NCBI GenBank assembly: GCA_019084025.1
Contig: JAHRBI010000005.1
Coordinates: 1 to 64,000, forward strand
Length of the DNA: 64,000 nt
Reading direction: 5' to 3'
Origin: Burkholderiaceae bacterium DAT-1
GTDB lineage: Bacteria; Pseudomonadota; Gammaproteobacteria; Burkholderiales; Chitinimonadaceae
The number at the start of each line of letters is the position of its first letter. The stretch's first letter is position 1. Of this stretch, positions 41,518 to 50,353 are shown piece by piece. The notes below the pieces were generated by a model. It saw only the letters and a program-made list of their open reading frames with translations. It was not told the origin of the DNA and searched no databases. Position numbers and translations under genes: made by a program.

Positions 41518-43101
41518 TTACAGTGAACGCTCAAAGTGCATGAGCAGACGATGTAACTCACTAGCCACATCCGCGAGGGTTTCCGTACTGTAAGCTACTT
41601 TACCGATTGCATTGCTGTTCTGCGCAGTCAGCGCCGACATACTTTCCATATTGTGCGTCACGTCATTGGATAGCTGAGCTTGCTTATTCAGCACCTGGGC
41701 AATATCCCGGCTAGCATGCGCGATACCTATGGTCGCAGAGTCTATTTCGCCAAGACTATTTCGCGTAATCTCGATACACCGCTGCCCCTCTGTCACTGCG
41801 GACGTTGCTTCCACCATGGATGTCATAGCAGTCATGGTGACATTGTGAATATCTGCAATCGTTGCGGTAATGGTGCTGGTACTGGTCGATGTACGCTCAG
41901 CCAGCTTGCGAACCTCATCGGCAACCACTGCGAATCCGCGCCCTTGCTCGCCTGCCCGTGCGGCCTCGATGGCGGCATTGAGTGCCAATAGATTTGTCTG
42001 ATCCGCAATTTCCTTGATGGTTTGCGTGATCGCACCAATCTTGGATACAGCATCATGCAGAGAGTGAAGTGTTTCCGATGCGCCGCCTACCTTGGCTACT
42101 ACCAAGGATGAGGCTTTCTCGACATCATCCATCTGTGCCACACAGCGCTTGGTGGTGTCGCGCATGGACTCGGCATGCACGGCGCCAGTCTGTGTCGAGG
42201 CGGATATCTCGCCCACCGCCTGGTTCAGTCGCTCCAGTGCCTCGGTCACCTCATTCGCTCCGCTCGCCTGATCGAATGAATGCTGCATCAGCTCCATCGT
42301 TTGCTCGCTCAGCGTGGCGGACTGCTCCCCAACCGAATTTGCGGCCGTAACCGCGTCTGCAATCACAGCACGTAAATTGACGCGCATGGACTCCAGACCG
42401 CTCAGCAGCATCTCAAATTCCCTGAATCCCTTGACCTGAATATCACTTTTCAAGTCCCCTTCCGCCATTCTTCTGATGGCAGCGTTGGCCTGTTCAAGTG
42501 GATGATTAATAGATTGATTCAGCCAGGCAATCGCGCCCGTACACATCGCCAGCAGGCAAATCACCACCAGCCAGTTAGGTACGCCAGCCACTTCCAGACA
42601 CCAGATGATCAATGCAGGCAAGAAAATCGCCACAGGCAGCGTCCACACCAGACGGAGCCGAGAAAAATTTGGGCTGCTCGGAAAGGCTTGGCGTCCCTGA
42701 TTCACGTCCCGGTAGAGTTGATCAGCCTGTTGAATCTGCTCATTGCTTGGCGCACTGCGCACTGACATATAGCCAACGGTTTCATTGTTTCGTGTAATTG
42801 GCGTGACATAGGCATCCACCCAATAGTACCCGCCATCTTTGCAGCGATTTTTGACCCTGCCAGACCATGGCCGCCCATCCTGTACTGTCGACCACAGATC
42901 AGCAAAGGCTGCCGCAGGCATGTCTGGATGACGCACTGCATGATGAGGCTGGCCGATTAGTTCACCCCGATCAAAACCACTTATCTGCAGAAATGCTTGA
43001 TTTGCATAGGTAATTACACCCTTCAGGTCGGTTTTAGTGACCACAGGACGTTTTGGATCCAAAAACTTCTGCACATTGCTGACAGGCTGATTGTTTTTCA
43101 C
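41518..43101 (-). CDS. Aer-like methyl-accepting chemotaxis protein
   Basis: 527 residues. An N-terminal PAS domain (residues about 20-120; [36 protein letters not shown]) is of the Aer type that binds FAD and senses redox or oxygen. Two adjacent hydrophobic segments (about 150-195) and a HAMP-like linker follow. The signalling domain has the invariant hairpin [23 protein letters not shown]. It lacks a periplasmic ligand domain. It is convergent with the hybrid-kinase gene and has its own promoter region to the right. Confidence 0.87.
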   Translation of the reverse strand: MKNNQPVSNVQKFLDPKRPVVTKTDLKGVITYANQAFLQISGFDRGELIGQPHHAVRHPDMPAAAFADLWSTVQDGRPWSGRVKNRCKDGGYYWVDAYVTPITRNNETVGYMSVRSAPSNEQIQQADQLYRDVNQGRQAFPSSPNFSRLRLVWTLPVAIFLPALIIWCLEVAGVPNWLVVICLLAMCTGAIAWLNQSINHPLEQANAAIRRMAEGDLKSDIQVKGFREFEMLLSGLESMRVNLRAVIADAVTAANSVGEQSATLSEQTMELMQHSFDQASGANEVTEALERLNQAVGEISASTQTGAVHAESMRDTTKRCVAQMDDVEKASSLVVAKVGGASETLHSLHDAVSKIGAITQTIKEIADQTNLLALNAAIEAARAGEQGRGFAVVADEVRKLAERTSTSTSTITATIADIHNVTMTAMTSMVEATSAVTEGQRCIEITRNSLGEIDSATIGIAHASRDIAQVLNKQAQLSNDVTHNMESMSALTAQNSNAIGKVAYSTETLADVASELHRLLMHFERSL

Positions 43102-43205
43102 AAACGTCTTTCAAAGTCAGGCTTAAGGGATGATAGATGAACCTCATCAAATGTTAGGAAAAGCAAAGACAGAATTCAAAGAGGGGAAATTTGATTTACA
43201 TTTGC

Positions 43206-43235
43206 ACAAAAATAAACCCGTCATATGACGGGTTT
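43206..43235 (-). terminator. Thiolase gene terminator
   Basis: Perfect 22-bp palindrome AAACCCGTCAT/ATGACGGGTTT (43214-43235), followed on the minus strand by ATTTTTG. It lies 28 bases past the thiolase stop. Confidence 0.88.
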
Positions 43236-43262
43236 AGGGATCAAGCGAATAACCAATTGACA

Positions 43263-44543
43263 TCAGCGCTCTAGGATGGCGGTTACGCCCTGGCCTCCAG
43301 CGGCACAAATGGAAATAAGACCACGTCCGCTTCCCGCCTCACTCAGCAATTTGGCCAGCGTCGCCACCACTCGCCCCCCTGTTGCTGCAAACGGATGTCC
43401 CGTCGCGATCGAACTGCCATGCACATTCAGACGTGACCGGTCGATCTTGCCCAGCGGCTGATCCAGACCCAGCTTATCCTTGCAGAAAGTGGGCGACTCC
43501 CATGCGGCCAGCGTACACAGCACCACGGCAGCAAAGGCTTCGTGAATTTCATAGAAGTCGAAATCCTGAAGGGTCAGACCGCGACGCTGCAGCATGCGCG
43601 GAATCGCGTAAGCAGGCGCCATCAACAGACCTTCGCGCTCGTCGATAAAGTCCACCGCGGCCACTTCGCCTGCGGTCAGCCACGCCATCACTTTCAGGCC
43701 ACGTGCCGCCGCCCACTCTTCCGAGCAGATCAGCACAGCCGAGGCGCCATCGGTCAGCGGCGACGAATTGGCAGCAGATACGCTGCCACCCTGCGCAAAT
43801 GCACCCGGCAGCTTCGCCATTTTATCCAGTGTCGAATCCGGACGCAGCGGGTTGTCACGCGTCAGGCCATGGTATGGCATCACCAGATCATCGAAGAATC
43901 CGGACTCATACGCCTTCAGCAGATTCTGGTGGCTGGCCAGTGCCAGTTCATCCTGCTCTTTGCGGCCGATACCAAATCGATCTGCCGTAATCTGCGCATG
44001 CTGGCCCATAGATTGACCTGTACGCGGCTCGGCATTGGCCGGGAAATCAGGCACCAGATAGCCGGGCTTCAGCAGGCCAAAGGCTTTACCTAAGCGGTCG
44101 CCAAGCGTTTTCGCGCGATTCAGGCGCAGTAACTGCTTCTGCAGGCCACGATTCACCGCAATTGGTGCATCCGAGGTCGTATCTACGCCGCAGGCAATGC
44201 CGGCTTCGATCTGGCCCAGCGCAACCTTGTTGGCAATCAAAATCGCGGCTTCCAGACCGGTGCCACAGGCCTGCTGGATATCGAATGCCGGCGTTGCAGG
44301 GTCGAGTCCGCTGGACAGCACGGCCTCGCGTACCATATTCCAGTCGCGCGAGTGTTTCATGACAGCGCCTCCCACCACCTCACCGAGACGCACGCCCTGC
44401 AGGCCAGTCTTCTCAACCAAGCCCTTCAGGGTGTCGGTCAGCATGGTCATATTGCTGAGCTCGGCGTAGGCCGTGTTGGAGCGTGCAAAGGGAATGCGGT
44501 TGGCGGCCACGATGGCTACGCGCTTGATGGAACCTGTCAGCAT
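43263..44543 (-). CDS. Acetyl-CoA C-acyltransferase (thiolase, FadI-like)
   Basis: 426 residues. The nucleophile Cys93 is in QQACGTGLEAA, the His in GHPFAATGGRVV, YEIHEAFAAVVL supports the acyl site, and the second Cys is in ISICAAGGQGVTAI. The length and extended loop favour the trifunctional-enzyme beta-subunit class (FadI) over short PhaA-type enzymes. It cleaves 3-ketoacyl-CoA in beta-oxidation. It is divergent from fabG and tetR, with two operator-like repeats in the 84-bp gap, so it is probably under the same regulator. Confidence 0.88.
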   Translation of the reverse strand: MLTGSIKRVAIVAANRIPFARSNTAYAELSNMTMLTDTLKGLVEKTGLQGVRLGEVVGGAVMKHSRDWNMVREAVLSSGLDPATPAFDIQQACGTGLEAAILIANKVALGQIEAGIACGVDTTSDAPIAVNRGLQKQLLRLNRAKTLGDRLGKAFGLLKPGYLVPDFPANAEPRTGQSMGQHAQITADRFGIGRKEQDELALASHQNLLKAYESGFFDDLVMPYHGLTRDNPLRPDSTLDKMAKLPGAFAQGGSVSAANSSPLTDGASAVLICSEEWAAARGLKVMAWLTAGEVAAVDFIDEREGLLMAPAYAIPRMLQRRGLTLQDFDFYEIHEAFAAVVLCTLAAWESPTFCKDKLGLDQPLGKIDRSRLNVHGSSIATGHPFAATGGRVVATLAKLLSEAGSGRGLISICAAGGQGVTAILER

Positions 44544-44580
44544 GTCTGGCGTCCTGATAATTTAGCTGGCATCATTCTAA

Positions 44581-44624
44581 TGAACACGGATGTTTATATG
44601 CAACGGTAACTGAACGGATGTTCA
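44581..44624. promoter_or_regulatory. Twin TetR operator-like repeats
   Basis: TGAACACGGATGTTTA at 44581-44596 and TGAACGGATGTTCA at 44611-44624, an imperfect and a near-perfect TGAAC/TGTTCA dyad. The centres are about 29 bases apart, between the divergent thiolase and fabG genes, and the latter gene is followed by a TetR gene. Confidence 0.6.
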
Positions 44625-44627
44625 TAT

Positions 44628-45977
44628 ATGCCACACAAGCACGATCCACTGATTCGACTCGCCGCGGGCACTGTCACAGGCAAACTCGTCAAAGCACTCG
44701 GCCTCCCTGCTCCGGTTGAGCTTAAGCGTGAATCCGGCGACTGGCGTGCGAACGAGTTTTCGGACAGACATGCTGTCATCGGCCCCTTTGAGCATAGTCC
44801 GCTCACCCGGCATATTCATCACGTTCTAAGCGCCAATGGTGCAGACGTTCACACTGGGCCGCGCTGGCACATGACCGCCCGCATAGACATGGTGATATTC
44901 GACGCCAGCCAGTTCACCCAGCCCAGCGATCTCGATCAGTTGCGTGCGTTTTTTGTGCCCTTGATGAAGCACTTGAGCAGATGCGCACGCATTGTGATTA
45001 TTGGTGCGTCCGTAAATGCTTGGACAGATCCAATACGGGCCGCGCTCATTCATGCGCTGGATGGTTTTGTCCGTTCGCTCGCCAAGGAAATTGGCCGAAC
45101 CGGTTGTACTGCCAATCTGATATTGGTGGCAAGCGGCTCTCAAGCGCGACTGGCTGCACCCCTGCGCTTTCTATGCAGCCATCGCAGCACCTATGTTTCG
45201 GGCCGCACCTTTCATGTTGATCTTCGAGCCACGGCACCCATGCCATCCACCAGCCAGCCGCTCGCCGTAGTCACCGGTGCGGCACGTGGTTTGGGTGCTG
45301 CGACAGCAAAGCGGCTCGCTGAAGCGGGTTACCATGTTGTCTGTATCGATATTCCGGCGGCGCAACGTGAACTGGACATCCTTGCCAGGGATCTCAACGG
45401 CTCAGCAGTGCCACTGGATATCACCCAGCAGGATGCGACCGATAAGCTCTCACGCCATATCGCACCCAAGGGCGGTATCGATCTGATGGTCCACAACGCC
45501 GGCATCACCCGCGACCGCACCCTTTTCCGCATGAGCTCGCAGGAATGGCAATCTGTCATGGCGGTGAATCTGGAAGCTATCCTGCGCATTGATGCCGCAC
45601 TCGATCAGCACCAGCTGTGGAAGCCCAGCGCACGCGAGGTTTGCCTGTCGTCCATCAGCGGTCTGGCTGGCAATGTGGGTCAGGCCAACTATGCGGCCTC
45701 CAAGGCTGCATTGGTAGGATATGTGGCAGCGCGTGCAAGCCGGATCGCTGAGATGGGAATGCGCATCAATGCCGTGGCACCCGGCTTTATCGAAACCGAG
45801 ATGACCCGCCGCATTCCATTCATGATTCGCGAAGTCGGTCGGCGCATGAATGCGCTTAAGCAGGGCGGCCTGCCGCGTGATGTGGCCGAACTGGTGACAT
45901 TTCTGGGTTCACCGGATGCATATGGCATTACCGGCCAGACCATCCGCATCTGCGGTCAGGCGCTAATGGGGGCATGA
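44628..45977 (+). CDS. Long-chain-type 3-oxoacyl reductase (FabG family, 449 residues)
   Basis: Short-chain dehydrogenase of the high-molecular-weight FabG type. The N-terminal part (1-205) is a degenerate SDR-like domain. The C-terminal part (about 208-449) is a full SDR with TGAARGLGAATAKRLAEAG, NAGITRDRTL, and the catalytic Ser and YxxxK in SSISGLAGNVGQANYAASK. These enzymes reduce 3-ketoacyl-CoA or -ACP, often with NADH. It is divergent from the thiolase gene, and its stop overlaps the tetR start (ATGA). Together they form a fatty-acid oxidation or remodelling unit. Confidence 0.88.
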   Translation: MPHKHDPLIRLAAGTVTGKLVKALGLPAPVELKRESGDWRANEFSDRHAVIGPFEHSPLTRHIHHVLSANGADVHTGPRWHMTARIDMVIFDASQFTQPSDLDQLRAFFVPLMKHLSRCARIVIIGASVNAWTDPIRAALIHALDGFVRSLAKEIGRTGCTANLILVASGSQARLAAPLRFLCSHRSTYVSGRTFHVDLRATAPMPSTSQPLAVVTGAARGLGAATAKRLAEAGYHVVCIDIPAAQRELDILARDLNGSAVPLDITQQDATDKLSRHIAPKGGIDLMVHNAGITRDRTLFRMSSQEWQSVMAVNLEAILRIDAALDQHQLWKPSAREVCLSSISGLAGNVGQANYAASKAALVGYVAARASRIAEMGMRINAVAPGFIETEMTRRIPFMIREVGRRMNALKQGGLPRDVAELVTFLGSPDAYGITGQTIRICGQALMGA

Positions 45978-46633
45978 GCGTGAAAGAACTTCCAGCCGAC
46001 GCACTCCTGACCCCTGCCATGCCGGGCAAACTACCCCGAGGCGCCACCGGCCTTCCGCCTGAAGCAGTCGAACTGGAGCAGCGCAAGCGGCTGGTTCGAG
46101 CGACGGCAGCGGTCGTCGCTGCCAAAGGATATGCCCAGACCACGGTGAGCGACATCATCAAGCAGGCTGGCGTATCACGTGCGACGTTCTATGCGCTATT
46201 TGCGGACAAGGAAGATTGTTTCCTGTTTGGCTTCAGAAAGCTGGCAGAAGCCCATTTCCGGACGATGCAGGAAGCGCTGACGGCAAGCCACGATGCTTCG
46301 CTGCAATTTCCAGCGGCCATGCGCGCCTACATTGACAGAATCAATGCAGATACGACGCTGGCCAGCGCCTTTATTGCCGAAGCGATGAATGCCTCGCCCA
46401 CCATTCAATCCCAATGCATACAAGCACAGCAAAGACTGGCGCAGACGATTGGCAACTGGATTGAACAGCATACAGGTCAGGCGCCACAGCCTGCGAGGCT
46501 ATCGCTGGCCATGCATGGCCTCACCGGCTACATCATTGAACAGCTCACCACAACAGGCGTGATTAGCTGCGACAGCATCACTGCCATGATCGGTTTTTTC
46601 GAGATCAGTCTCGGCTTACGCAAGACATCGTGA
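45974..46633 (+). CDS. TetR-family transcriptional regulator
   Basis: 219 residues. A 35-residue N-terminal extension precedes the TetR helix-turn-helix: KRLVRATAAVVAAKGYAQTTVSDIIKQAGVSRATFYALFADKEDCF. The C-terminal ligand domain has no known signature. It overlaps the fabG stop by four bases, so it is made with the reductase. The twin TGAAC/TGTTCA repeats upstream of fabG are the likely binding sites. A fatty acyl-CoA ligand is plausible from the neighbours. Confidence 0.87.
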   Translation: MSVKELPADALLTPAMPGKLPRGATGLPPEAVELEQRKRLVRATAAVVAAKGYAQTTVSDIIKQAGVSRATFYALFADKEDCFLFGFRKLAEAHFRTMQEALTASHDASLQFPAAMRAYIDRINADTTLASAFIAEAMNASPTIQSQCIQAQQRLAQTIGNWIEQHTGQAPQPARLSLAMHGLTGYIIEQLTTTGVISCDSITAMIGFFEISLGLRKTS

Positions 46634-46654
46634 AAGATGTGAACGCTGACTAGA

Positions 46655-46686
46655 AAAACAAACAGCCCGTCATTGCTGACGGGCTG
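46655..46686 (-). terminator. tRNA-Glu terminator
   Basis: CAGCCCGTCA-TTGC-TGACGGGCTG (46663-46686). The T-run lies on the minus strand side (TTTGTTTTTC), so it terminates the tRNA transcript rather than the convergent tetR gene. Confidence 0.82.
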
Positions 46687-46699
46687 CGTGCCAAAATTC

Positions 46700-46775
46700 T
46701 GGCGTCCCCACGGGGATTCGAACCCCGGTTATCGCCGTGAAAGGGCGGTGTCCTAGGCCTCTAGACGATGGGGAC
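46700..46775 (-). tRNA. tRNA-Glu(TTC)
   Basis: 76 nt on the minus strand, CCA encoded. Acceptor GTCCCCA, D arm CGTCTAGAGGCCTAGGAC, anticodon loop CTTTCAC with anticodon TTC, T arm GGTTCGAATCC. Decodes GAA and GAG. Confidence 0.96.
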
Positions 46776-46794
46776 GTAAAGAGGAAGAGCGCGC

Positions 46795-46823
46795 ACTATA
46801 CGCACTCCCACTCTAGCAGTCAA
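46795..46823 (-). promoter_or_regulatory. Promoter of tRNA-Glu
   Basis: Minus strand TTGACT, 17 bases, TATAGT, followed by a GC-rich GCGCGC discriminator of the kind linked to stringent control of stable RNA. Confidence 0.82.
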
Positions 46824-46828
46824 CACTT

Positions 46829-47578
46829 TTATTTGCCAGCAGACATCACACGTTGTCTGCGACTTTCCGACAAACAGATACCGGATGCCACGGAGACGTT
46901 CAGACTCTCAACCGAACCAAACATCGGGATGCTCACCAGCACATCGCAATGCTCGCGGGTCAGGCGGCGCATGCCATGCCCTTCAGCACCCATTACCCAT
47001 GCCAGCGGACCGGTCTGATTGAAGTGGAACAGGTCGCTCTGACCTTCCATATCCGTCCCGGCAATCCACACGCCTGCATCTTTCAGATCACGCAGTGTAC
47101 GGGCCAGATTGGTGACGACGATATACGGCACCACTTCGGCTGCGCCGCAGGCCACTTTGGACACAGTTGCATTCAGGCCGACCGACTTATCCTTCGGTGC
47201 AATCACTGCATGTACGCCCATGGCATCTGCTACGCGCAGACAGGCGCCAAGATTGTGCGGATCGGTGATGCCATCCAGAATCAGCAGCAAAGGCGGCTCG
47301 TTCAGGTCTTCCAGCACCTCATCCAGATCGACGTGATTCTTCGAGAGATCCACTACGGCCGCCACGCCCTGATGCTTGCCCTGCCCGGTCAGGCCATCCA
47401 GCCGGTTCGGATCGGCAGGAATCACTTTCTTGCCGTTTAATTCCGCCAGCTTCAGCACCTCCTGCATGCGCGGATCGGTGCGTTCACGCTGGACATACAG
47501 TTCCAGCACGCTGTCCGGCTGACGCGACAGGCGGGCGATAATGGCATGAAAGCCAAACAAGACTCGGGTTTGCGACAT
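46829..47578 (-). CDS. rlmB: 23S rRNA (guanosine-2'-O-)-methyltransferase RlmB
   Basis: 249 residues, SPOUT superfamily; methylates G2251 of 23S rRNA. The start is ATG 47578 ([13 protein letters not shown]) with AGGAAAG upstream. The N-terminal substrate-binding domain holds [10 protein letters not shown]. The knotted SAM site shows [27 protein letters not shown] and [15 protein letters not shown]. The tRNA-Glu promoter begins 6 bases after the stop. Confidence 0.95.
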   Translation of the reverse strand: MSQTRVLFGFHAIIARLSRQPDSVLELYVQRERTDPRMQEVLKLAELNGKKVIPADPNRLDGLTGQGKHQGVAAVVDLSKNHVDLDEVLEDLNEPPLLLILDGITDPHNLGACLRVADAMGVHAVIAPKDKSVGLNATVSKVACGAAEVVPYIVVTNLARTLRDLKDAGVWIAGTDMEGQSDLFHFNQTGPLAWVMGAEGHGMRRLTREHCDVLVSIPMFGSVESLNVSVASGICLSESRRQRVMSAGK

Positions 47579-47668
47579 GGTGCTTCTTTCCTGACAGACG
47601 TGATGCACATCACATCCGATTAAATAAACGCGCCGGACGATTCATCCAGCCTAAACGAGGGTTGTACG

Positions 47669-49351
47669 TCAGTTACACTGTTCAAGCAAGAGCTGAACCG
47701 TGCGATTGCCCTGATATTCATTGACCGTCAGTTGATAAACGGCCTCAATCTGATCTGGCAGTGGCTCGGCATGCTGAAAACGCATGGCCTCAAGCATCAC
47801 CCCTCCTTCGCCCAGTAATTTCAGCTTCAAATGCTTGGAGCCCACCAGACGCTGCTGCGCCACACGGAAGCGGCCTGCGAATTTTGGGGCAGGAAAGCCC
47901 TGCCCCCATACGCAACGCTCCAGCTGCTCGGCGAGTTCCAGCGTCATATCCTGCACATCCAGTGCGCCATCGGTTTCAATCTGGCGTGTGAGTGCGGACG
48001 GGTCCATCAATTCGCGGCAGACTTGCTCGAATGCAGCACGGAAAGCCTCTACCTGACGGCCAGATAGTGTCAGTCCTGCCGCAGCAGCATGTCCGCCGAA
48101 TTTGCTGATCATATCCGGATGACGCTTGGCCACCAGATCAATTGCATCGCGCAGATGCAGGCCGGGAATAGATCGACCAGAGCCTTTGATTTCGCCATGC
48201 ATCCCTTCGGCAAATACCATCACCGGGCGATGATGCTTGTCCTTCAATCGGCTCGCCACCAAACCGACAACCCCCTGATGGAAGTCTTCATCAAACACAG
48301 TCAGGCTAAAGGCATCGCCCACGGCGATGGCATCGATACGCGCCTGTGCCACCTCCTGCATGTCCTGCTCAATGGCGCGACGCTCGCGATTGAGGCGATC
48401 CAGTTCACGCGCCATCTCCAGCGCAGCTTCGTGATTGTCGCTCGTCAGGCAGGCAATCCCGAGCGACATATCGTCCAGCCGTCCCGCTGCGTTCAAGCGC
48501 GGCCCAATCATAAAGCCCAGATCACCGGCGCTTGCACGACGAATATCGCGGCCTGCGGCTGTAAAGATGGCCGCGATGCCCGGCTGGGCGCGGCCTGCAC
48601 GCATACGGCGCAGCCCCTGCTCTACCAGAATGCGGTTATTGGCATCGAGCCTCACTACGTCAGCCACCGTCCCCAGCGCCACCAGATCCAGCAATTCGGC
48701 CAGATTGAATTCGGTCTTGCCCTCGAATACGCCGCGCTTGCGCATTTCGGCGCGTGTAGCCAGCAGGGTGTAGAACATCACGCCGACACCTGCCAGCGAT
48801 TTACTGGCAAACGTACAGCCGGGCTGGTTCGGATTGACGATAAGCGCCTCCGGCAGTTCATCGCCGGGAAGGTGGTGATCGGTGATCAGTACGTCAATGC
48901 CCTTGGCGCGGGCATGGCGCACAGCCGGCGCGCTGGCAATGCCGTTATCCACTGTCACGATCAGATCCGGCGATTGCTGTGCCGCCAGATCGACAATTTC
49001 CGGCGTCAGTCCATAACCGTATTCAAAGCGATTGGGAACAATGAAGTCCACCACCGCCCCCAGGCCACGCAGGCCACGAATCGCCGTTGCACAGGCAGTG
49101 GCACCATCGGCATCGTAATCAGCCACGACCAGCATGCGCTCGCCATCGCGAATAGCATCGGCGAGCCGGCTTGCTGCATCACCAATCCCTTTCAGGCCTT
49201 CAGGCGGCAGCAAATGACGCAAATCAGTCGCCAGTTCTTCGGGCGTTTCGATGCCACGGGAGGCATAAATTCGCGCAGTGACCGGATGCAGGCCGGACGC
49301 CTCCAGCCGCGCCTGTGAATCTGCGCTAACGTGTCGGGTAATGATCTTCAT
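47669..49351 (-). CDS. recJ: Single-stranded-DNA-specific exonuclease RecJ
   Basis: 560 residues. The DHH domain carries VVADYDADGATACA, VTVDNGIAS and ITDHHLPGDELP. The DHHA1 domain has GGHAAAAGL. 5'-to-3' exonuclease of the RecF and mismatch-repair pathways. The start MKIITRHVS at 49351 lies 6 bases after the stop of the gene before it (49358-50353), so the three genes from 51828 to 47669 form one operon. Confidence 0.95.
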   Translation of the reverse strand: MKIITRHVSADSQARLEASGLHPVTARIYASRGIETPEELATDLRHLLPPEGLKGIGDAASRLADAIRDGERMLVVADYDADGATACATAIRGLRGLGAVVDFIVPNRFEYGYGLTPEIVDLAAQQSPDLIVTVDNGIASAPAVRHARAKGIDVLITDHHLPGDELPEALIVNPNQPGCTFASKSLAGVGVMFYTLLATRAEMRKRGVFEGKTEFNLAELLDLVALGTVADVVRLDANNRILVEQGLRRMRAGRAQPGIAAIFTAAGRDIRRASAGDLGFMIGPRLNAAGRLDDMSLGIACLTSDNHEAALEMARELDRLNRERRAIEQDMQEVAQARIDAIAVGDAFSLTVFDEDFHQGVVGLVASRLKDKHHRPVMVFAEGMHGEIKGSGRSIPGLHLRDAIDLVAKRHPDMISKFGGHAAAAGLTLSGRQVEAFRAAFEQVCRELMDPSALTRQIETDGALDVQDMTLELAEQLERCVWGQGFPAPKFAGRFRVAQQRLVGSKHLKLKLLGEGGVMLEAMRFQHAEPLPDQIEAVYQLTVNEYQGNRTVQLLLEQCN

Positions 49352-49357
49352 TTTTGA

Positions 49358-50353
49358 TTAGCTTCCTGCAGCCAGCAATGACGTCGCAGCTGGGCCGCGC
49401 CAGAATTTCCAGCGGGCAGATGCAGTCAGTTCGAAAGTCAGCACGCCAGCCATATCAGGCAGGATCAGGGTTAACGCGGGAACCTGCCCCTGCTTCCACG
49501 CTGAATACAATGGCACTAACACATCCCGATCCAGCAAAACCAAGGCATCGCGCCATGCATAGATATCGCCGCTTCGCGCTGCTGTCGCCAAGGTATCGCA
49601 ATATAGCAGCATGTCGTCGGACAGTCGCTGCAAGGCTTCAGGCACGGTCTGACAGGTAGACGCTGCGGCCGCACTCAGTGCCTGAATCAATATGCTGTTT
49701 CCAGCGATCATCTCAGCAGGAGACTGTGCAGCCTCCCCGCGTCCTTCGCCCCATATCCAGAGCGAATTCAACAATGGCCGCCCCATGGCTGCACGCTGAT
49801 CATTGACAGGATGCGTATACAGCAGCATCTGGATTTCATTGAGAATACCGTGCCATTTCAGACCATCCGGGCCTGAAGGCAGATGAGCCTGCATGTCCTG
49901 CCCTAATGCACGATACAGCGGTACGGTGGACATGGCTGGCGGAGCATTCAGCGCCACAAACCAGCTAGCCGGCGATGGCGCATAAAACTCCATGCCATCT
50001 TGCGAAAAATGCTGGTTCAGCGAGGCCACCAGCGCGTCTGCTTCTTGCTGATCAATCCCGGCGGACGACACATCCAGCACCAAGGCACGATCACGATCCA
50101 CGCGCGCATGAATCGGGTCGGCCTTTAACCATACGCGACCATCCTCTGTAGGCAGATTGGCCTGACGGGCAGTCAGTTCTGCCACGCCACTGGCCGAAAA
50201 TTCGTTCAGTAGCCACTCTTCAGGATGCATCCCGGTTGACTCCCGGCGGCTTCCTCGCCCCATCCAGAGCGTCAATCCCGGCAGCGATAAGCCTTCGGTT
50301 GGATCAAAATGCGGTGCAAATCGCAACGCCGGTACAACTACTCTAACAGCCAT
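49358..50353 (-). CDS. Conserved protein of unknown function upstream of recJ
   Basis: 331 residues, no signal peptide or membrane helix. Proteins of this type next to recJ in betaproteobacteria are often labelled phosphoglycerate-mutase-like or regulatory (RpfE type). I see no metal-binding motif of the alkaline-phosphatase-like mutases, so I do not accept that role from the sequence. Recognisable stretches are LPGLTLWMGRG, GMHPEEWLLNEF, NEIQMLLYTHPVN and LLNSLWIWGEGR. The 5' end overlaps the PilZ-protein gene by 16 bases. Confidence 0.7.
   Translation of the reverse strand: MAVRVVVPALRFAPHFDPTEGLSLPGLTLWMGRGSRRESTGMHPEEWLLNEFSASGVAELTARQANLPTEDGRVWLKADPIHARVDRDRALVLDVSSAGIDQQEADALVASLNQHFSQDGMEFYAPSPASWFVALNAPPAMSTVPLYRALGQDMQAHLPSGPDGLKWHGILNEIQMLLYTHPVNDQRAAMGRPLLNSLWIWGEGRGEAAQSPAEMIAGNSILIQALSAAAASTCQTVPEALQRLSDDMLLYCDTLATAARSGDIYAWRDALVLLDRDVLVPLYSAWKQGQVPALTLILPDMAGVLTFELTASARWKFWRGPAATSLLAAGS

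Noticed and set aside
46655-46686. Hairpin considered as the tetR terminator
   Set aside because: The T-run is on the minus-strand side, so it better fits tRNA-Glu; the plus side has no T-tract.
48089-49318. Plus-strand open frame of 409 codons
   Set aside because: Entirely opposite recJ, with His/Gln-rich composition and no motif.
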